From Bacillota bacterium (GTDB lineage Bacteria; Bacillota; Negativicutes; Sporomusales; UBA7701), in NCBI GenBank assembly GCA_023415775.1, contig JAEZJM010000019.1, positions 186,001 to 250,000 of the forward strand: 64,000 nt of DNA. Direction: 5' to 3'. The notes beneath the pieces were generated by a model. That model was not told the DNA's origin. It was given only the letters and a program-made list of their open reading frames with translations, and did not search any database. Of the stretch, positions 16,357 through 25,785 are shown piece by piece. How positions within the stretch are numbered: the first letter of the stretch is position 1; every line of letters starts with the position of its first letter. The translations under genes and the position numbers were made by a program.

Positions 16357-18172
16357 TTGTGCTATTGAAATAAACGGTTTAGGCAAAATGTATAAATTAT
16401 TCCGTTCGCCAAGTCAAAAACTGCTTAACGCGTTCGGAATAGACAAATTTTGGCGAGCGGAAAAACCGCGGGATTTTTGGGCCTTGAAAGACATCAATAT
16501 CGAGGTGAAGCGCGGGGAGCGTTTGGGTATTATTGGGCGTAACGGAGCCGGAAAAAGCACGCTCCTCAAGATCATATCTAAGAATGTAGCTCCTACCGAA
16601 GGCAGTGTCATCGTTAATGGTCGCATCCAGGCACTAATGGAACTAGGTACCGGTTTTCACCCGGAATTCACCGGACGACAAAACATCTATGCCGCATTGG
16701 CGTATCAGGGAATAACAGGCAAGAAAATTCCCTCCCTGGAAGAAGATATCATCGATTTTTCCGAGCTGGAAGAATTTATCGATCAGCCGATAAAAACATA
16801 TTCAGCCGGCATGTATGCCCGCTTGGCCTTTTCTGTTGCCACCGTAATCGAGCCGGAAATTTTGATCATCGATGAGGTCCTGGGAGCGGGGGATGCCTAT
16901 TTTGCCGGAAAGTGCGTTGAAAGGATGCGTAAACTGACTGAAGCCTCTGGGGCCACAGTTCTTTTCGTTAGTCACGACCTAAGCTCAGTCCAGGCGCTCT
17001 GCAATAGGGCTATTTGGCTTGATCGCGGAATATTAAGAATGGATGGTGACCCGCTCGATATCATAAAGCAATACACCGCAGTAGTTCGACAAGATGAGGA
17101 AATACGCTTGTTGGCCAGAGATTTAAAAATCTCGAAAAAACAAGCCGTGCTTTTAGAAAGTATGGATGAGATATATGAAAAGCTATTATTCCATTTAATT
17201 GATATTCATGGATATAGCCGACCGATATCCTCATCGAAGATCAGGAAAATAACTCTATGTATCAACGATAATGAGATTGGGGCAATTGCCGTTGGTGCTC
17301 CTACGGACAACAATTTGGATGAAAAATGCTACATAATGGATACTCCCGGTTATATGAATTGGGGTCCTTCGGAGAGGGACGGAAAAGGGTTTTACCGCCT
17401 TTTTGCAGATTTTAAAGGCAAATATTTTCATGCGCCGTTTGAATTTGCCGTTCCTAAGGGACTATTGACAGGGCAAAATTGCGGGCAAATTAAAATAGAA
17501 GGTGATTTCGTACAAGATACGGTAGCCTTGGGATTTTTTGACCCGCAAAGAAATGAATATAAGCGGATTTCTGTGCTAAGCGACAAGCCTCTACAAACAT
17601 ATGAGTTACCAGAACTCTTTAGTAAAAATATTGGCAACGATGAAAAAACTGAGCTGGCGAATTCGGCATTGCTCGTCAAGCAATGCCATCCTTCAGAAGA
17701 ATATGGTTCTAGAGCAGCCATGATAAAAGAAGTGAAACTATTTAACGCGACAAACACCGAAACGAAGACACTTATCAGCGGGCAGCCTTTTCGAATAGAA
17801 ATTACCTTTACCGTAGACGAACCGTTAAAAAATCCGGTATTTACCTTTTGCGCCTACGCCTTACCGCTGGGGATTACCGCCAGCCAGTGGGTTGTTGAAA
17901 CTAAAGAAATTGGGGTTGATCTAGTAAATACCGGCGGTAAATTATCCATTGAAGCCGAAAAGTTACTTCTTGGCAAAGGCAAGTATGTCGCAACCATCGG
18001 CATTTATGAACATCATCCGCGGTCAGGCGGAGAACCGCCGGCTTATCATGTTTTGGACCGAGCCGTTCACTTCCAAATCATCGGCGAAGACAGCCTGGAT
18101 ATGACGGATTATGGATTATGTGTTCATCCGATTAAGAGTTATTTAAAGACTGAGCCTCAGAGCCGTAAATAA
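16349..18172 (+). CDS. wzt: Polysaccharide ABC exporter ATPase Wzt with extra glycan-binding-like module
   Basis: A 607-residue protein, longer than common Wzt (about 400-470). Residues 1-245 are the ATPase: Walker A GRNGAGKST (63-71), signature YSAGM (151-155), Walker B ILIIDEVLGAGD (171-182) and switch His209. Residues 455-580 look like the Wzt C-terminal carbohydrate-binding beta-sandwich. Between them, residues 290-410 form an added module with DTPGYMNWG (331-339) and GKYFHAPFEFAVP (357-369). The same pattern recurs in the C5-epimerase at 19665. In known Wzt, the C-terminal domain recognises the finished O-antigen end, so the extra module may read another glycan feature. It overlaps wzm by 8 bases. 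Confidence 0.93.
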   Translation: MSDCAIEINGLGKMYKLFRSPSQKLLNAFGIDKFWRAEKPRDFWALKDINIEVKRGERLGIIGRNGAGKSTLLKIISKNVAPTEGSVIVNGRIQALMELGTGFHPEFTGRQNIYAALAYQGITGKKIPSLEEDIIDFSELEEFIDQPIKTYSAGMYARLAFSVATVIEPEILIIDEVLGAGDAYFAGKCVERMRKLTEASGATVLFVSHDLSSVQALCNRAIWLDRGILRMDGDPLDIIKQYTAVVRQDEEIRLLARDLKISKKQAVLLESMDEIYEKLLFHLIDIHGYSRPISSSKIRKITLCINDNEIGAIAVGAPTDNNLDEKCYIMDTPGYMNWGPSERDGKGFYRLFADFKGKYFHAPFEFAVPKGLLTGQNCGQIKIEGDFVQDTVALGFFDPQRNEYKRISVLSDKPLQTYELPELFSKNIGNDEKTELANSALLVKQCHPSEEYGSRAAMIKEVKLFNATNTETKTLISGQPFRIEITFTVDEPLKNPVFTFCAYALPLGITASQWVVETKEIGVDLVNTGGKLSIEAEKLLLGKGKYVATIGIYEHHPRSGGEPPAYHVLDRAVHFQIIGEDSLDMTDYGLCVHPIKSYLKTEPQSRK

Positions 18173-18340
18173 TTCGGGTGGACAGTCCCGAGACAGTCTA
18201 TGAAGACTCTGGCGGCGGGCACGGTTAAATTTGCGTGGACTCTCGCTATGTTGGCGAAGGCTTGATAAATTTGAATCATTGTAGAGAGGCAGATTGCTTT
18301 GAAAATACGCATATTATGCGGAACAGAAGGGTGAGGGAAA

Positions 18341-19600
18341 ATGACCTTTCGGTCCGCGGCGCATAAGCCTAATGTTTTGGTTCTTTCGCATCTTTTCCCT
18401 AATAGCCACCAGCCTAACTTGGGCTGCTTTGTTTCGGAGCAGGTAAGGGCTTTACGCGAAAGGCAAAATATTGACGCAAGGGTCGTCGCTTGTTATCCCT
18501 ACTGGTGTAGCAGACTAGACCCTTTTAGTGTAGTTGCAAGCCTGACGGAATATTATCGGAAGCTGCGTGCTTCCAGATGGACAGAACATAACGGGGTTCC
18601 CATACTTTATCTCCCCTATCTTGTCGGTAAACCGTTTTTTCCTTATATGTATCATGGGTATACCTACACAATGTCTATCCGTCTCGCAAAAGCAAAAATC
18701 CGCCGGAAATTCCCCTTCGATATTGTTCACGCCCATACCGGCTATCTTGATGGTGGGGCCGGACAATATCTGGCCCGCACGTATAACATCCCATATCTTA
18801 TAACAGAGCACACGGGACCGTTTACTGTACTGATGAAGAACTCGGTTGTCAGGCGGCGCACCCTGGAAGCGTTGTCGAACGCCGATAAAATTCTCGCTGT
18901 CAGCCCGGCCCTTGCTGAGGAGATGCAAAAATGGCTGCCATCTCCCATGGATGGCAAGATGATTGTTTTACCAAACGGAGTCGATAAAAATCTCTTTTTT
19001 CCCGCGACCGCCTGTAAGGACGAGCGTGGCGACGAGCCCCTGAAATTACTAAGCGTTATTTCGCTTGAGGACATAAAGAACCCTTTTCTCCTCCTGCAGG
19101 CCGCCGAAAAACTTATACATGAGGGCCGCGAAATTCAGGTTAAGATAGCCGGGGATGGTCCCTTGCGCGGACAGATGGAAGACTGGTTGAATGCGCGAGG
19201 TCTTGAACGCCAGATTAAATTGCTGGGGGGGCAATCGCGCCAGGAAATAGCCCGGTTGATGCGTGAAGAGTGCGATATATTTGTTTTAACAAGCCGGGCG
19301 GAAACCTTCGGAGTTGTAGTGATTGAAGCGCTGGCCAGCGGCAAACCGGTCGTGAGTACGCGCTGCGGCGGCCCGGAAAGTGTTGTCACCGAACCATACT
19401 TGGGGGCACTGTGCGCGAACGATAATCCGGATATGTTAGCAAGCGTCATCGCCGAGGTTTCAAATCGGCTCACCATATGCCAAACGGCGGAAATCCGCCA
19501 ATACGCCATCGAGAATTATTGCTATTCTGGTTTAGCAGATAGGATTGCTGCAATTTATCGTGAGTTAGCCGGGAAAACGGCTGAACCCCGAGGCGATTAG
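18341..19600 (+). CDS. Glycosyltransferase family 4 (group 1)
   Basis: A 419-residue GT-B enzyme. The N-terminal part reads LVLSHLFPNSHQPNLGCFVS and has the DIVHAHTGYLDGG acceptor-loop region. The C-terminal half carries the donor motif ETFGVVVIEALASGKPVVST, with the E-x7-E pair that binds the nucleotide sugar. ATG 18341 follows GGGTGAGGG. The 168 bases upstream hold only a small palindrome, CGCATA-T-TATGCG (18308-18320), and short imperfect repeats; I see no convincing promoter. The enzyme should act at the cytoplasmic face on a lipid-linked acceptor. Donor and linkage are unknown. Confidence 0.85.
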   Translation: MTFRSAAHKPNVLVLSHLFPNSHQPNLGCFVSEQVRALRERQNIDARVVACYPYWCSRLDPFSVVASLTEYYRKLRASRWTEHNGVPILYLPYLVGKPFFPYMYHGYTYTMSIRLAKAKIRRKFPFDIVHAHTGYLDGGAGQYLARTYNIPYLITEHTGPFTVLMKNSVVRRRTLEALSNADKILAVSPALAEEMQKWLPSPMDGKMIVLPNGVDKNLFFPATACKDERGDEPLKLLSVISLEDIKNPFLLLQAAEKLIHEGREIQVKIAGDGPLRGQMEDWLNARGLERQIKLLGGQSRQEIARLMREECDIFVLTSRAETFGVVVIEALASGKPVVSTRCGGPESVVTEPYLGALCANDNPDMLASVIAEVSNRLTICQTAEIRQYAIENYCYSGLADRIAAIYRELAGKTAEPRGD

Positions 19601-19664
19601 GCCGACGGAAATAGGCTTCATTATTTGAGCTGTGTCAATGTTAAGCTTTTAAGGAGCACAATGA

Positions 19665-21986
19665 ATGAAAAAAACATTCAAGCCAATATTGTTTATCCTG
19701 ATAATTGGCATAGTTGTAGGTGTAGGCTACTTTTGGCTTCTTGCCGGCTCGGAAAAACCAATTCCCTTGGGCTCAGACGGAAAACCTATCCTGGGTCTAA
19801 ATAAAATTTACGGTCAGGATATTTTTGCCAGTCAATTAATTAAAACTATTCGAGTCAAGCCAAATCCGTTTGTTGAACCCCAAATGGGTTGGAAAACGAA
19901 GGGGGACAAAGTATTTCACCCCTCGAACCTGGCATTGGACGGCCTTCGTCTGGTTATGAACGGAAGAACCGAGGAAGCGATTGAGCATGCGGAAATATTG
20001 CTCCAGCATGGTGTTACCAAAGATAACGCCTTGTTTTTTCCGTTTGATTTTGACTTCTCCCCTTACTGGCCGTATGATCTGAAAGCGCCGTGGACATCGG
20101 CCTTCACACAGGGACTCGCTCTGGGGCTCTATTCATACATATACAACGATACCAAGGATCCGCGCTACCTCGATATTGCCAATAAAGTCTTTAATTCGTT
20201 TAAGGTCCCAATCGAGAAGGGTGGCTTTACAAGGTTTGAAGCGAAGGGAGTTTTTTTCGAGGAATACCCAACGCAGACGCCTATTCGCGTGTTAAACGGC
20301 GCCGAAGCGGCGATGCTTGCCATTTATGATTACGCCGTTATCACGGATAATCCTGAAGCCCTAAGGATGTTCCGCCAAAGCGTGCAGCGACTGGAAAGCT
20401 TATTGCCTAAATATGAAACCTCTTCTCAGATTTCCGGTCGGATGGTCACTACCTACAGCCTCGCTCCCACCCGCCCGGAAGTGTTGTGCCGCTTTGTCGG
20501 CACAGGCAACATGATTCTGCATAAAATCCGGGTATTCGGACATAGCGCGGGGCAAAGCAAGGAGCTGTCTGTTGCCGATGTCGGTAGCGACAGCGACGGC
20601 GATGTAATGAGCTACGCCTACATATGGGATGATCCCCAGTATATGAACTGGGGGGAACGGAAGAATGTCGGCGGCATGCCGGGGAGGGAAGTCCTTGGTC
20701 GCAACGGCCAGTACAACCATTCCCCATTTAAGGTAGTGCTGCCTGACGGCTATAACCAATATGAGCTTGAAATGGTCTATACTCCTATAGAGCCTGGCGT
20801 CATCCACCTTCACGCGTATGACGATTTCGAGCAGTACTGGCCGGTCGGGCAGATAATAATTGGCAATGACGCCACAGGAAGAACGCATACCGACCGCTTT
20901 TCCTTTTCCGCGAAATTTATCAATGCCTGGAGAGAAAAGTCTTCCAGCAAATCAAAAGTGGACGAGCGGTATATTGATGATAATTATAACGCGTTGGCGG
21001 TAATCGCAAGGCTTTCCGGCAGTAAAACACTCAGTAAATACGTCGAAAAGTGGAAACAGACGGTCGATGCGGTGCCCTCCCAGTGGTATAATAATGTCCC
21101 TGAATCACTGATCGAGAAGGCTTCCCGGCAGCCCCTACCAGCAGCCAACGCGGCCGATGGTTTTCTGCGGGTTGAGTATCCGGCGGCCGTCGCTATTAAT
21201 GATCAGATTCATCTGTTCTATAGCTATTCTTCGGGGAACGAACGCAGGAATATTGCCGTGGCTACCAGTCAGGACGGAATAAGTTGGCAGCGACGCGACA
21301 TCTTTGACCTGCAAGCTCTGCCGGAAGGCTGGCGGGGAGGCATTTCCCGTCCCAGTGTAATAAAACTCAAAGAACCGGCTGATAGCGGGAAGCGCTACAT
21401 GATGTATATGACTGTCTACGCCGGCGATCAGGACAAGGTTGGACGGATCGGCTGGGCATCCTCTCCGGATGGCGAGAAGTGGAATATAGGCGGAATTATC
21501 AATGCGTCCCCCGCCTTTTGCACCCGGGCAGTGAAATTGAACGACGGGAAGCTGGCACTGTTTTCCATTACCCCCGATGGCGCTATCCGCAAGGCTCTGT
21601 CTGCAGACGGGGTAAACTGGACGTCGGCAGGCACCATTTATCAAAATGTCGACAAGTACAGGAAGCTTGACGGCCTTTCGATCCTAGTGCGTGATGAAGC
21701 GACATACCTATTGCTGGAAACGACAATCAGCGATTCCAAACGCCATGACATTTTATTATTCCGAGAAGGGCCCGACGGGCGGCTTAAGGCCAACCTGAGA
21801 AATCCCGTCATCGTTGACCCGGATTGGCTAAATGTATGGGATGCTGTGAGTTATGGCTATGATTTTAGCGACGACTTCGTGTATTACAGCGGATTTAACC
21901 CGGCGGACGGAACGGCCAAAATTGGGCGGGGCAAATTGAAAACGCAGCTTTTTGACCGCTATATCGAGGTTGGCTTTGAACCTTAG
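19665..21986 (+). CDS. Membrane-anchored D-glucuronyl C5-epimerase fused to a binding module and beta-propeller
   Basis: A 773-residue protein with one N-terminal membrane anchor (residues 7-27), so most of it should lie outside the cytoplasm. Residues 75-255 match the C-terminal catalytic region of glucuronyl C5-epimerases: WPYDLKAPWTSAFTQGLALG, then EEYPTQTP (199-206, with the conserved Tyr) and VLNG (209-212). Residues 260-415 contain DDPQYMNWG (322-330) and GQYNHSPFKVVLP (348-360), the module also found in Wzt. Residues 500-770 look like a glycosidase-type beta-propeller with three S-x-D-G-x-x-W repeats (535-541, 600-606, 646-652). Likely role: epimerising uronic acid residues in the polymer. 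The role of the propeller (binding or hydrolysis) is open. AAGGAG precedes the ATG. Confidence 0.85.
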   Translation: MKKTFKPILFILIIGIVVGVGYFWLLAGSEKPIPLGSDGKPILGLNKIYGQDIFASQLIKTIRVKPNPFVEPQMGWKTKGDKVFHPSNLALDGLRLVMNGRTEEAIEHAEILLQHGVTKDNALFFPFDFDFSPYWPYDLKAPWTSAFTQGLALGLYSYIYNDTKDPRYLDIANKVFNSFKVPIEKGGFTRFEAKGVFFEEYPTQTPIRVLNGAEAAMLAIYDYAVITDNPEALRMFRQSVQRLESLLPKYETSSQISGRMVTTYSLAPTRPEVLCRFVGTGNMILHKIRVFGHSAGQSKELSVADVGSDSDGDVMSYAYIWDDPQYMNWGERKNVGGMPGREVLGRNGQYNHSPFKVVLPDGYNQYELEMVYTPIEPGVIHLHAYDDFEQYWPVGQIIIGNDATGRTHTDRFSFSAKFINAWREKSSSKSKVDERYIDDNYNALAVIARLSGSKTLSKYVEKWKQTVDAVPSQWYNNVPESLIEKASRQPLPAANAADGFLRVEYPAAVAINDQIHLFYSYSSGNERRNIAVATSQDGISWQRRDIFDLQALPEGWRGGISRPSVIKLKEPADSGKRYMMYMTVYAGDQDKVGRIGWASSPDGEKWNIGGIINASPAFCTRAVKLNDGKLALFSITPDGAIRKALSADGVNWTSAGTIYQNVDKYRKLDGLSILVRDEATYLLLETTISDSKRHDILLFREGPDGRLKANLRNPVIVDPDWLNVWDAVSYGYDFSDDFVYYSGFNPADGTAKIGRGKLKTQLFDRYIEVGFEP

Positions 21987-22027
21987 GAATCAGCAAGGAA
22001 TAGAAACTCTAAAAGGATGTTGCTACT

Positions 22028-23236
22028 TTGAAAATTGCGATAAGCACGAATTTGTTTCCGCCGGTAATCTCCGGTACAGCGAGTTATTCTTACGATATTT
22101 GCAAAGCGTTGTCCAATTATGGACATGAGGTTTTCCTTATTGCGCCGGAGTTGCCGGGCAGGACGGACTTTTCCGATGCTGGGATCAGCGATCCAAGTCA
22201 CGTTCTGGCGCTTCCCGCCTGGAAAATACCCAGCAACCCTCTGATCATGGGCTTTAGTCAACTACGCTCGGTGATACGGCCAGGTACTCTGGGCAGGGTT
22301 GTTGATTTCCTTGCTCGCCATGAAGTGGAGTTTATCTACCAGCAGTCGCATGCTTTCGATACCGCGATATACACTCGCCTGGCTGCTCAGCGACTGGGCA
22401 TTCCGCGGGCGGTAGCCCATCACACCAATATTGCCCATCCTAATAAACTATTTAACTTTTTTCTGCGGTGGGGCGAGAAGATTTGGCTAAAGAACCTTTA
22501 CCTTAAGCCGGACGATCTGTGGATTTGCCCGGACGCCTTTACTTTGGAATACTGTACCGAGCGGTTTGCCGGAATGCCGGTCGCCAATGTGACATACGGG
22601 GTGTCGCCTTTTCAACACTGTGACAATCCTGATGTTCTTCGTGAGGCGGAAGAAATTAAAAAAAGGCATAGCCCGATCATCGTCAGTCTTGGTCATGTCA
22701 CCAATTGCCGGGATCGGGTTGACCTGATCGAGGCTCTTGGCCTTCTAAAAGGGACTTATCCCAATATCGGGCTTGTCGTGATTGGTGATACCCAGGTTAC
22801 GTATCCCCTGAACAAAGCCCGCGAACTGGGGCTGGAATACAACGTATACTTTCTCGGAAAGCGTTCCAGGAGTGAAATACGGCCGTTTTTGGACATCGCC
22901 GACCTTGAAGCCCATTGGTATTTCGACGCATCGACCTTTGGCATAGCCACATTGGAGGTAATGGCCTCAGGGGTTTGCTGCTTGGCCTCTTGTGACGAGA
23001 ACTGCTATGGGGAAGATCTCTTTAAAGAAGGTTACCATTATGGAAGAGTGCAGGAGAAAAATCCCGCAGATATCGCCGAGAAAGTTAACTACTTTTTGCA
23101 GAACGATCGGTCGCGGCAGGATATCGGGAAAAATGCGGCCTCTTTTATCGAAAGCCGATACTCCTGGAAGACGGTAGCCAAGCATCTTACAGCTGAATTC
23201 GAGGCTTATCGGAAGAGGTGTTATACCAGGCGATGA
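22028..23236 (+). CDS. Glycosyltransferase family 4 (group 1)
   Basis: A 402-residue GT-B enzyme with a TTG start at 22028 and AAAGGATG upstream. The start MKIAISTNLFPPVISGTASY, with its Gly-rich loop, is typical of PimB/Pfam glyco_transf_4 proteins. Middle residues IVSLGHVTNCRDRVDLIEAL and the donor segment FGIATLEVMASG support GT4, although the second Glu of the E-x7-E pair is replaced around ASGVCCLAS. It overlaps the next membrane protein by 4 bases (ATGA). It lies between the C5-epimerase and a large membrane protein. Substrate unknown. Confidence 0.83.
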   Translation: MKIAISTNLFPPVISGTASYSYDICKALSNYGHEVFLIAPELPGRTDFSDAGISDPSHVLALPAWKIPSNPLIMGFSQLRSVIRPGTLGRVVDFLARHEVEFIYQQSHAFDTAIYTRLAAQRLGIPRAVAHHTNIAHPNKLFNFFLRWGEKIWLKNLYLKPDDLWICPDAFTLEYCTERFAGMPVANVTYGVSPFQHCDNPDVLREAEEIKKRHSPIIVSLGHVTNCRDRVDLIEALGLLKGTYPNIGLVVIGDTQVTYPLNKARELGLEYNVYFLGKRSRSEIRPFLDIADLEAHWYFDASTFGIATLEVMASGVCCLASCDENCYGEDLFKEGYHYGRVQEKNPADIAEKVNYFLQNDRSRQDIGKNAASFIESRYSWKTVAKHLTAEFEAYRKRCYTRR

Positions 23237-25761
23237 ATTTGCGAGCAGTGAAATGGACGATGATTTGGATAGTGGTCTTGCTGGTTGCCGTCAATTATTA
23301 TAATGGGCAGGATAGGTATCACCAGCACCTTTTTCCTGGTATTAAAGCAATTAATTCAATAATGGCCAGTGCCAAAGGGTTTAGCGGCGAGGGCATTATC
23401 AACATTGAAGCCGAGGACATGAAGGCCACCGGCGGTCAGTGGGGTCTGGTCCAAACCGGACACTATTCCGGCAGCAAAGCCATTTATACGGCAAAAAGCG
23501 ATTCCGAACTGCTGGCGCCGATAAAGGATATCCCCAAAGGGGAATATACCGCGATAGTGTATGTATGGTCTTATAACAACGGCAGTAACACGGTTGTTTT
23601 AAAGTCGGCCGGAAAAAGCAGCACCATTACTTGGGACGCCAAGTTGAGCGAACAGGTTCTGCCGATTTCAACCACGGTAACGATTGATGAGTCGTCAGCA
23701 GAGCCGTATATCCGGCTCACTCCGGTACAAATAGGGCAGCCATATGTTCTCGTGGATCGTATCACCCTCGTGCCGCCGTCAGTGGTTGCAAACGATTGGC
23801 GGCAGCTTCCGCTGATTGTTTTTGCCGCGGCTGGCTTACTCCTCTCGGCGATTTCCTGGGGGGCGCTTTTACTGCGCAGGTTATTACCCGGGTGGCGGGA
23901 GGAAGGCTTTCTCCGGCTGGTATTAGGTATGGCGCTAGGCTTGGGCTTTTTGGGTACGCTTACCAGCATGCTCGGTATCCTTGGCTGGTTTGTCCGTCCG
24001 GTGGTGTATTCTTTGCTTATTGCCGGAATAGTGCTTGGGGGCCGAAGTGCTTTTACCCTGGTTCATCAGTGCATTAATGCATTTTTACTTCATAGTTTTC
24101 GGGTTAAAGCTGTTGTTTTACTGATATCGGCCGTCATCGGCATTGCCACTTTACCGGCGCTGGCTCCAGCCGTCGGAATAGACCCGCAGATTTATCATCT
24201 GGCTATTGCCAAGTGGCTGCTTGCCGAAGGGGGGTTCCACTATCACCCCTACCATATACCGTGGGCTTATCCTCATCTGGTATCCAATCTCTTTGCGCTG
24301 GGGCAAGCGATCTTCAATGACCCTTTTTTCCGGGTCGCGCAGTTGGTAAGCGCCATCCTCGGGGCAGGCTGGCTTGCTTCTGTGTACTGCCTCGGCCGGG
24401 AATTCTTTGGGAAGGCGACAGGCATCGGAGCGGTAGTTTTATGCTTGGGAATCGAGGGTGTACTATTTTCCTTCGGCCTCAGCCTGGTTGATTTCGGTTT
24501 CGCTTTTTTCGCGGGTGTCGCATTATTATGTTTTAGTATTATTATAAAAGACGAAGACAATGACTGGACTAAAACACAATGGAGACTTATCGGCCTAATG
24601 GCTGTTTCCAGCGGCTTTGCGGCGGTGTGCAAGGTTAACGGCCCCTCGATAGCTGTAGTTCTCGCGGTCGCTCTTGCCGTCTTCGTGGGAAGGCGCGATG
24701 GCTGGAAACGGGGCACGCAGGTCTTTGCGGCGGTCGGTATTCTGTCTTTTCTAGTGGCGGCACCGATGTATTTCAAGAATTACTTGCTGTATTACAATCC
24801 GCTATATCCATTTAGCACGTTTTTCCCCAACCGGGATTTGACCACTACTTTCGTTCAGGCATGGATGACGGCGGCAAACTGGAATACCGGCCTGGAAGCG
24901 AGGCAACTGTGGTTATGGCCGGTGTATTGGGTCAAAAAAGGGTTTGTCGATCCATTATCGCCTGGTCCGGCCTTTGTTGTCGGAGCTATCCTATTGATGA
25001 CCGAGAAGGATAATTATCGGTATTGGCCGCTCTATTTGGTTGTTGCCATGCTTTTGGTTCTGTGGTGGATGATCAGCCCGTTAACCAGGTTTGCCTGGCC
25101 GTGGCTGTCGATACTGATTGTTTTTGCTTGCGCTCCGCTGAGCAAAGGCTTCAGTCAACGGCATAAAAAGCTGCTTCCCGTATTGCTGGTTGTGATTGCC
25201 GTCCCAACCATCGCCCATGAAATGCTTCCCTCCGTGAACGCATGGAACAATATTCTCGGGCGGGAGAACCACCAGCATTATTTGGAGAGGGTCTTTCCGA
25301 TACACGCCGGGAAGACGGTTTCGCCGCCTGTCCAGGGTATCTTTGCTTTGAACAGACTGTACAGCGAGCAGCCTTTTACGGATAGAGTGCTGCTTGATAC
25401 GAATTTAGTGGCCTACGCTGATTTTAGAACTATTCCGGGACCTTATTATTTAATGGTGGAAACCTTGGGAGATCAGCGGCTGTTCCGGTTGGCTGCGGGA
25501 CCAGTGACATTATCCCTGGCGGGTAAAGGCACGGATGAAGAGGCGCTCAGGGAACTTGAAAGACTAAATGTTAAGTACATTTTAGTCAAGAAGGAAACAC
25601 CTTCAATCAAGGATGTAAAACCCCAGGACTACTTGAAACTAAAAATGCCGGATCGCAAACCGCAGTCTCTGTTAGTGGGGCTGGAGCGTTGGGTTCAGCA
25701 AGGTTTGGCGGTAAAACGGGAATATCAAGACAGTCTGCTCTACATTATTGAACGCAAATAA
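23233..25761 (+). CDS. Large membrane protein with N-terminal carbohydrate-binding module (GT-C-like)
   Basis: An 842-residue protein. A first membrane helix (about 7-23) is followed by an extracytoplasmic beta-sandwich (about 50-180) resembling CBM6/35 modules: INIEAEDMKATGGQWG, then YVLVDRITLVPP at its end. About twelve membrane helices follow (190-660), with loops like those of GT-C glycosyltransferases (GIDPQIYHLAIAKWLL, HLVSNLFALGQAIF), then a soluble C-terminal tail (670-842). ATG 23233 gives a 4-base overlap with the previous stop; GTG 23218 is possible. Such proteins use lipid-phosphate sugar donors on the outer face of the membrane. Enzyme activity is inferred from topology. It may act with the GT2 at 31600. 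Confidence 0.65.
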   Translation: MNLRAVKWTMIWIVVLLVAVNYYNGQDRYHQHLFPGIKAINSIMASAKGFSGEGIINIEAEDMKATGGQWGLVQTGHYSGSKAIYTAKSDSELLAPIKDIPKGEYTAIVYVWSYNNGSNTVVLKSAGKSSTITWDAKLSEQVLPISTTVTIDESSAEPYIRLTPVQIGQPYVLVDRITLVPPSVVANDWRQLPLIVFAAAGLLLSAISWGALLLRRLLPGWREEGFLRLVLGMALGLGFLGTLTSMLGILGWFVRPVVYSLLIAGIVLGGRSAFTLVHQCINAFLLHSFRVKAVVLLISAVIGIATLPALAPAVGIDPQIYHLAIAKWLLAEGGFHYHPYHIPWAYPHLVSNLFALGQAIFNDPFFRVAQLVSAILGAGWLASVYCLGREFFGKATGIGAVVLCLGIEGVLFSFGLSLVDFGFAFFAGVALLCFSIIIKDEDNDWTKTQWRLIGLMAVSSGFAAVCKVNGPSIAVVLAVALAVFVGRRDGWKRGTQVFAAVGILSFLVAAPMYFKNYLLYYNPLYPFSTFFPNRDLTTTFVQAWMTAANWNTGLEARQLWLWPVYWVKKGFVDPLSPGPAFVVGAILLMTEKDNYRYWPLYLVVAMLLVLWWMISPLTRFAWPWLSILIVFACAPLSKGFSQRHKKLLPVLLVVIAVPTIAHEMLPSVNAWNNILGRENHQHYLERVFPIHAGKTVSPPVQGIFALNRLYSEQPFTDRVLLDTNLVAYADFRTIPGPYYLMVETLGDQRLFRLAAGPVTLSLAGKGTDEEALRELERLNVKYILVKKETPSIKDVKPQDYLKLKMPDRKPQSLLVGLERWVQQGLAVKREYQDSLLYIIERK

Positions 25762-25785
25762 AACAAATCAGTGGGAGTGCTTTTA

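Noticed and set aside
18308..18320. Short palindrome CGCATA-T-TATGCG in the gap before the GT4 at 18341.
   Set aside because: Six-base arms are common by chance, and no -35 element or repeat copy supports an operator or promoter. I mention it only in the gene entry.
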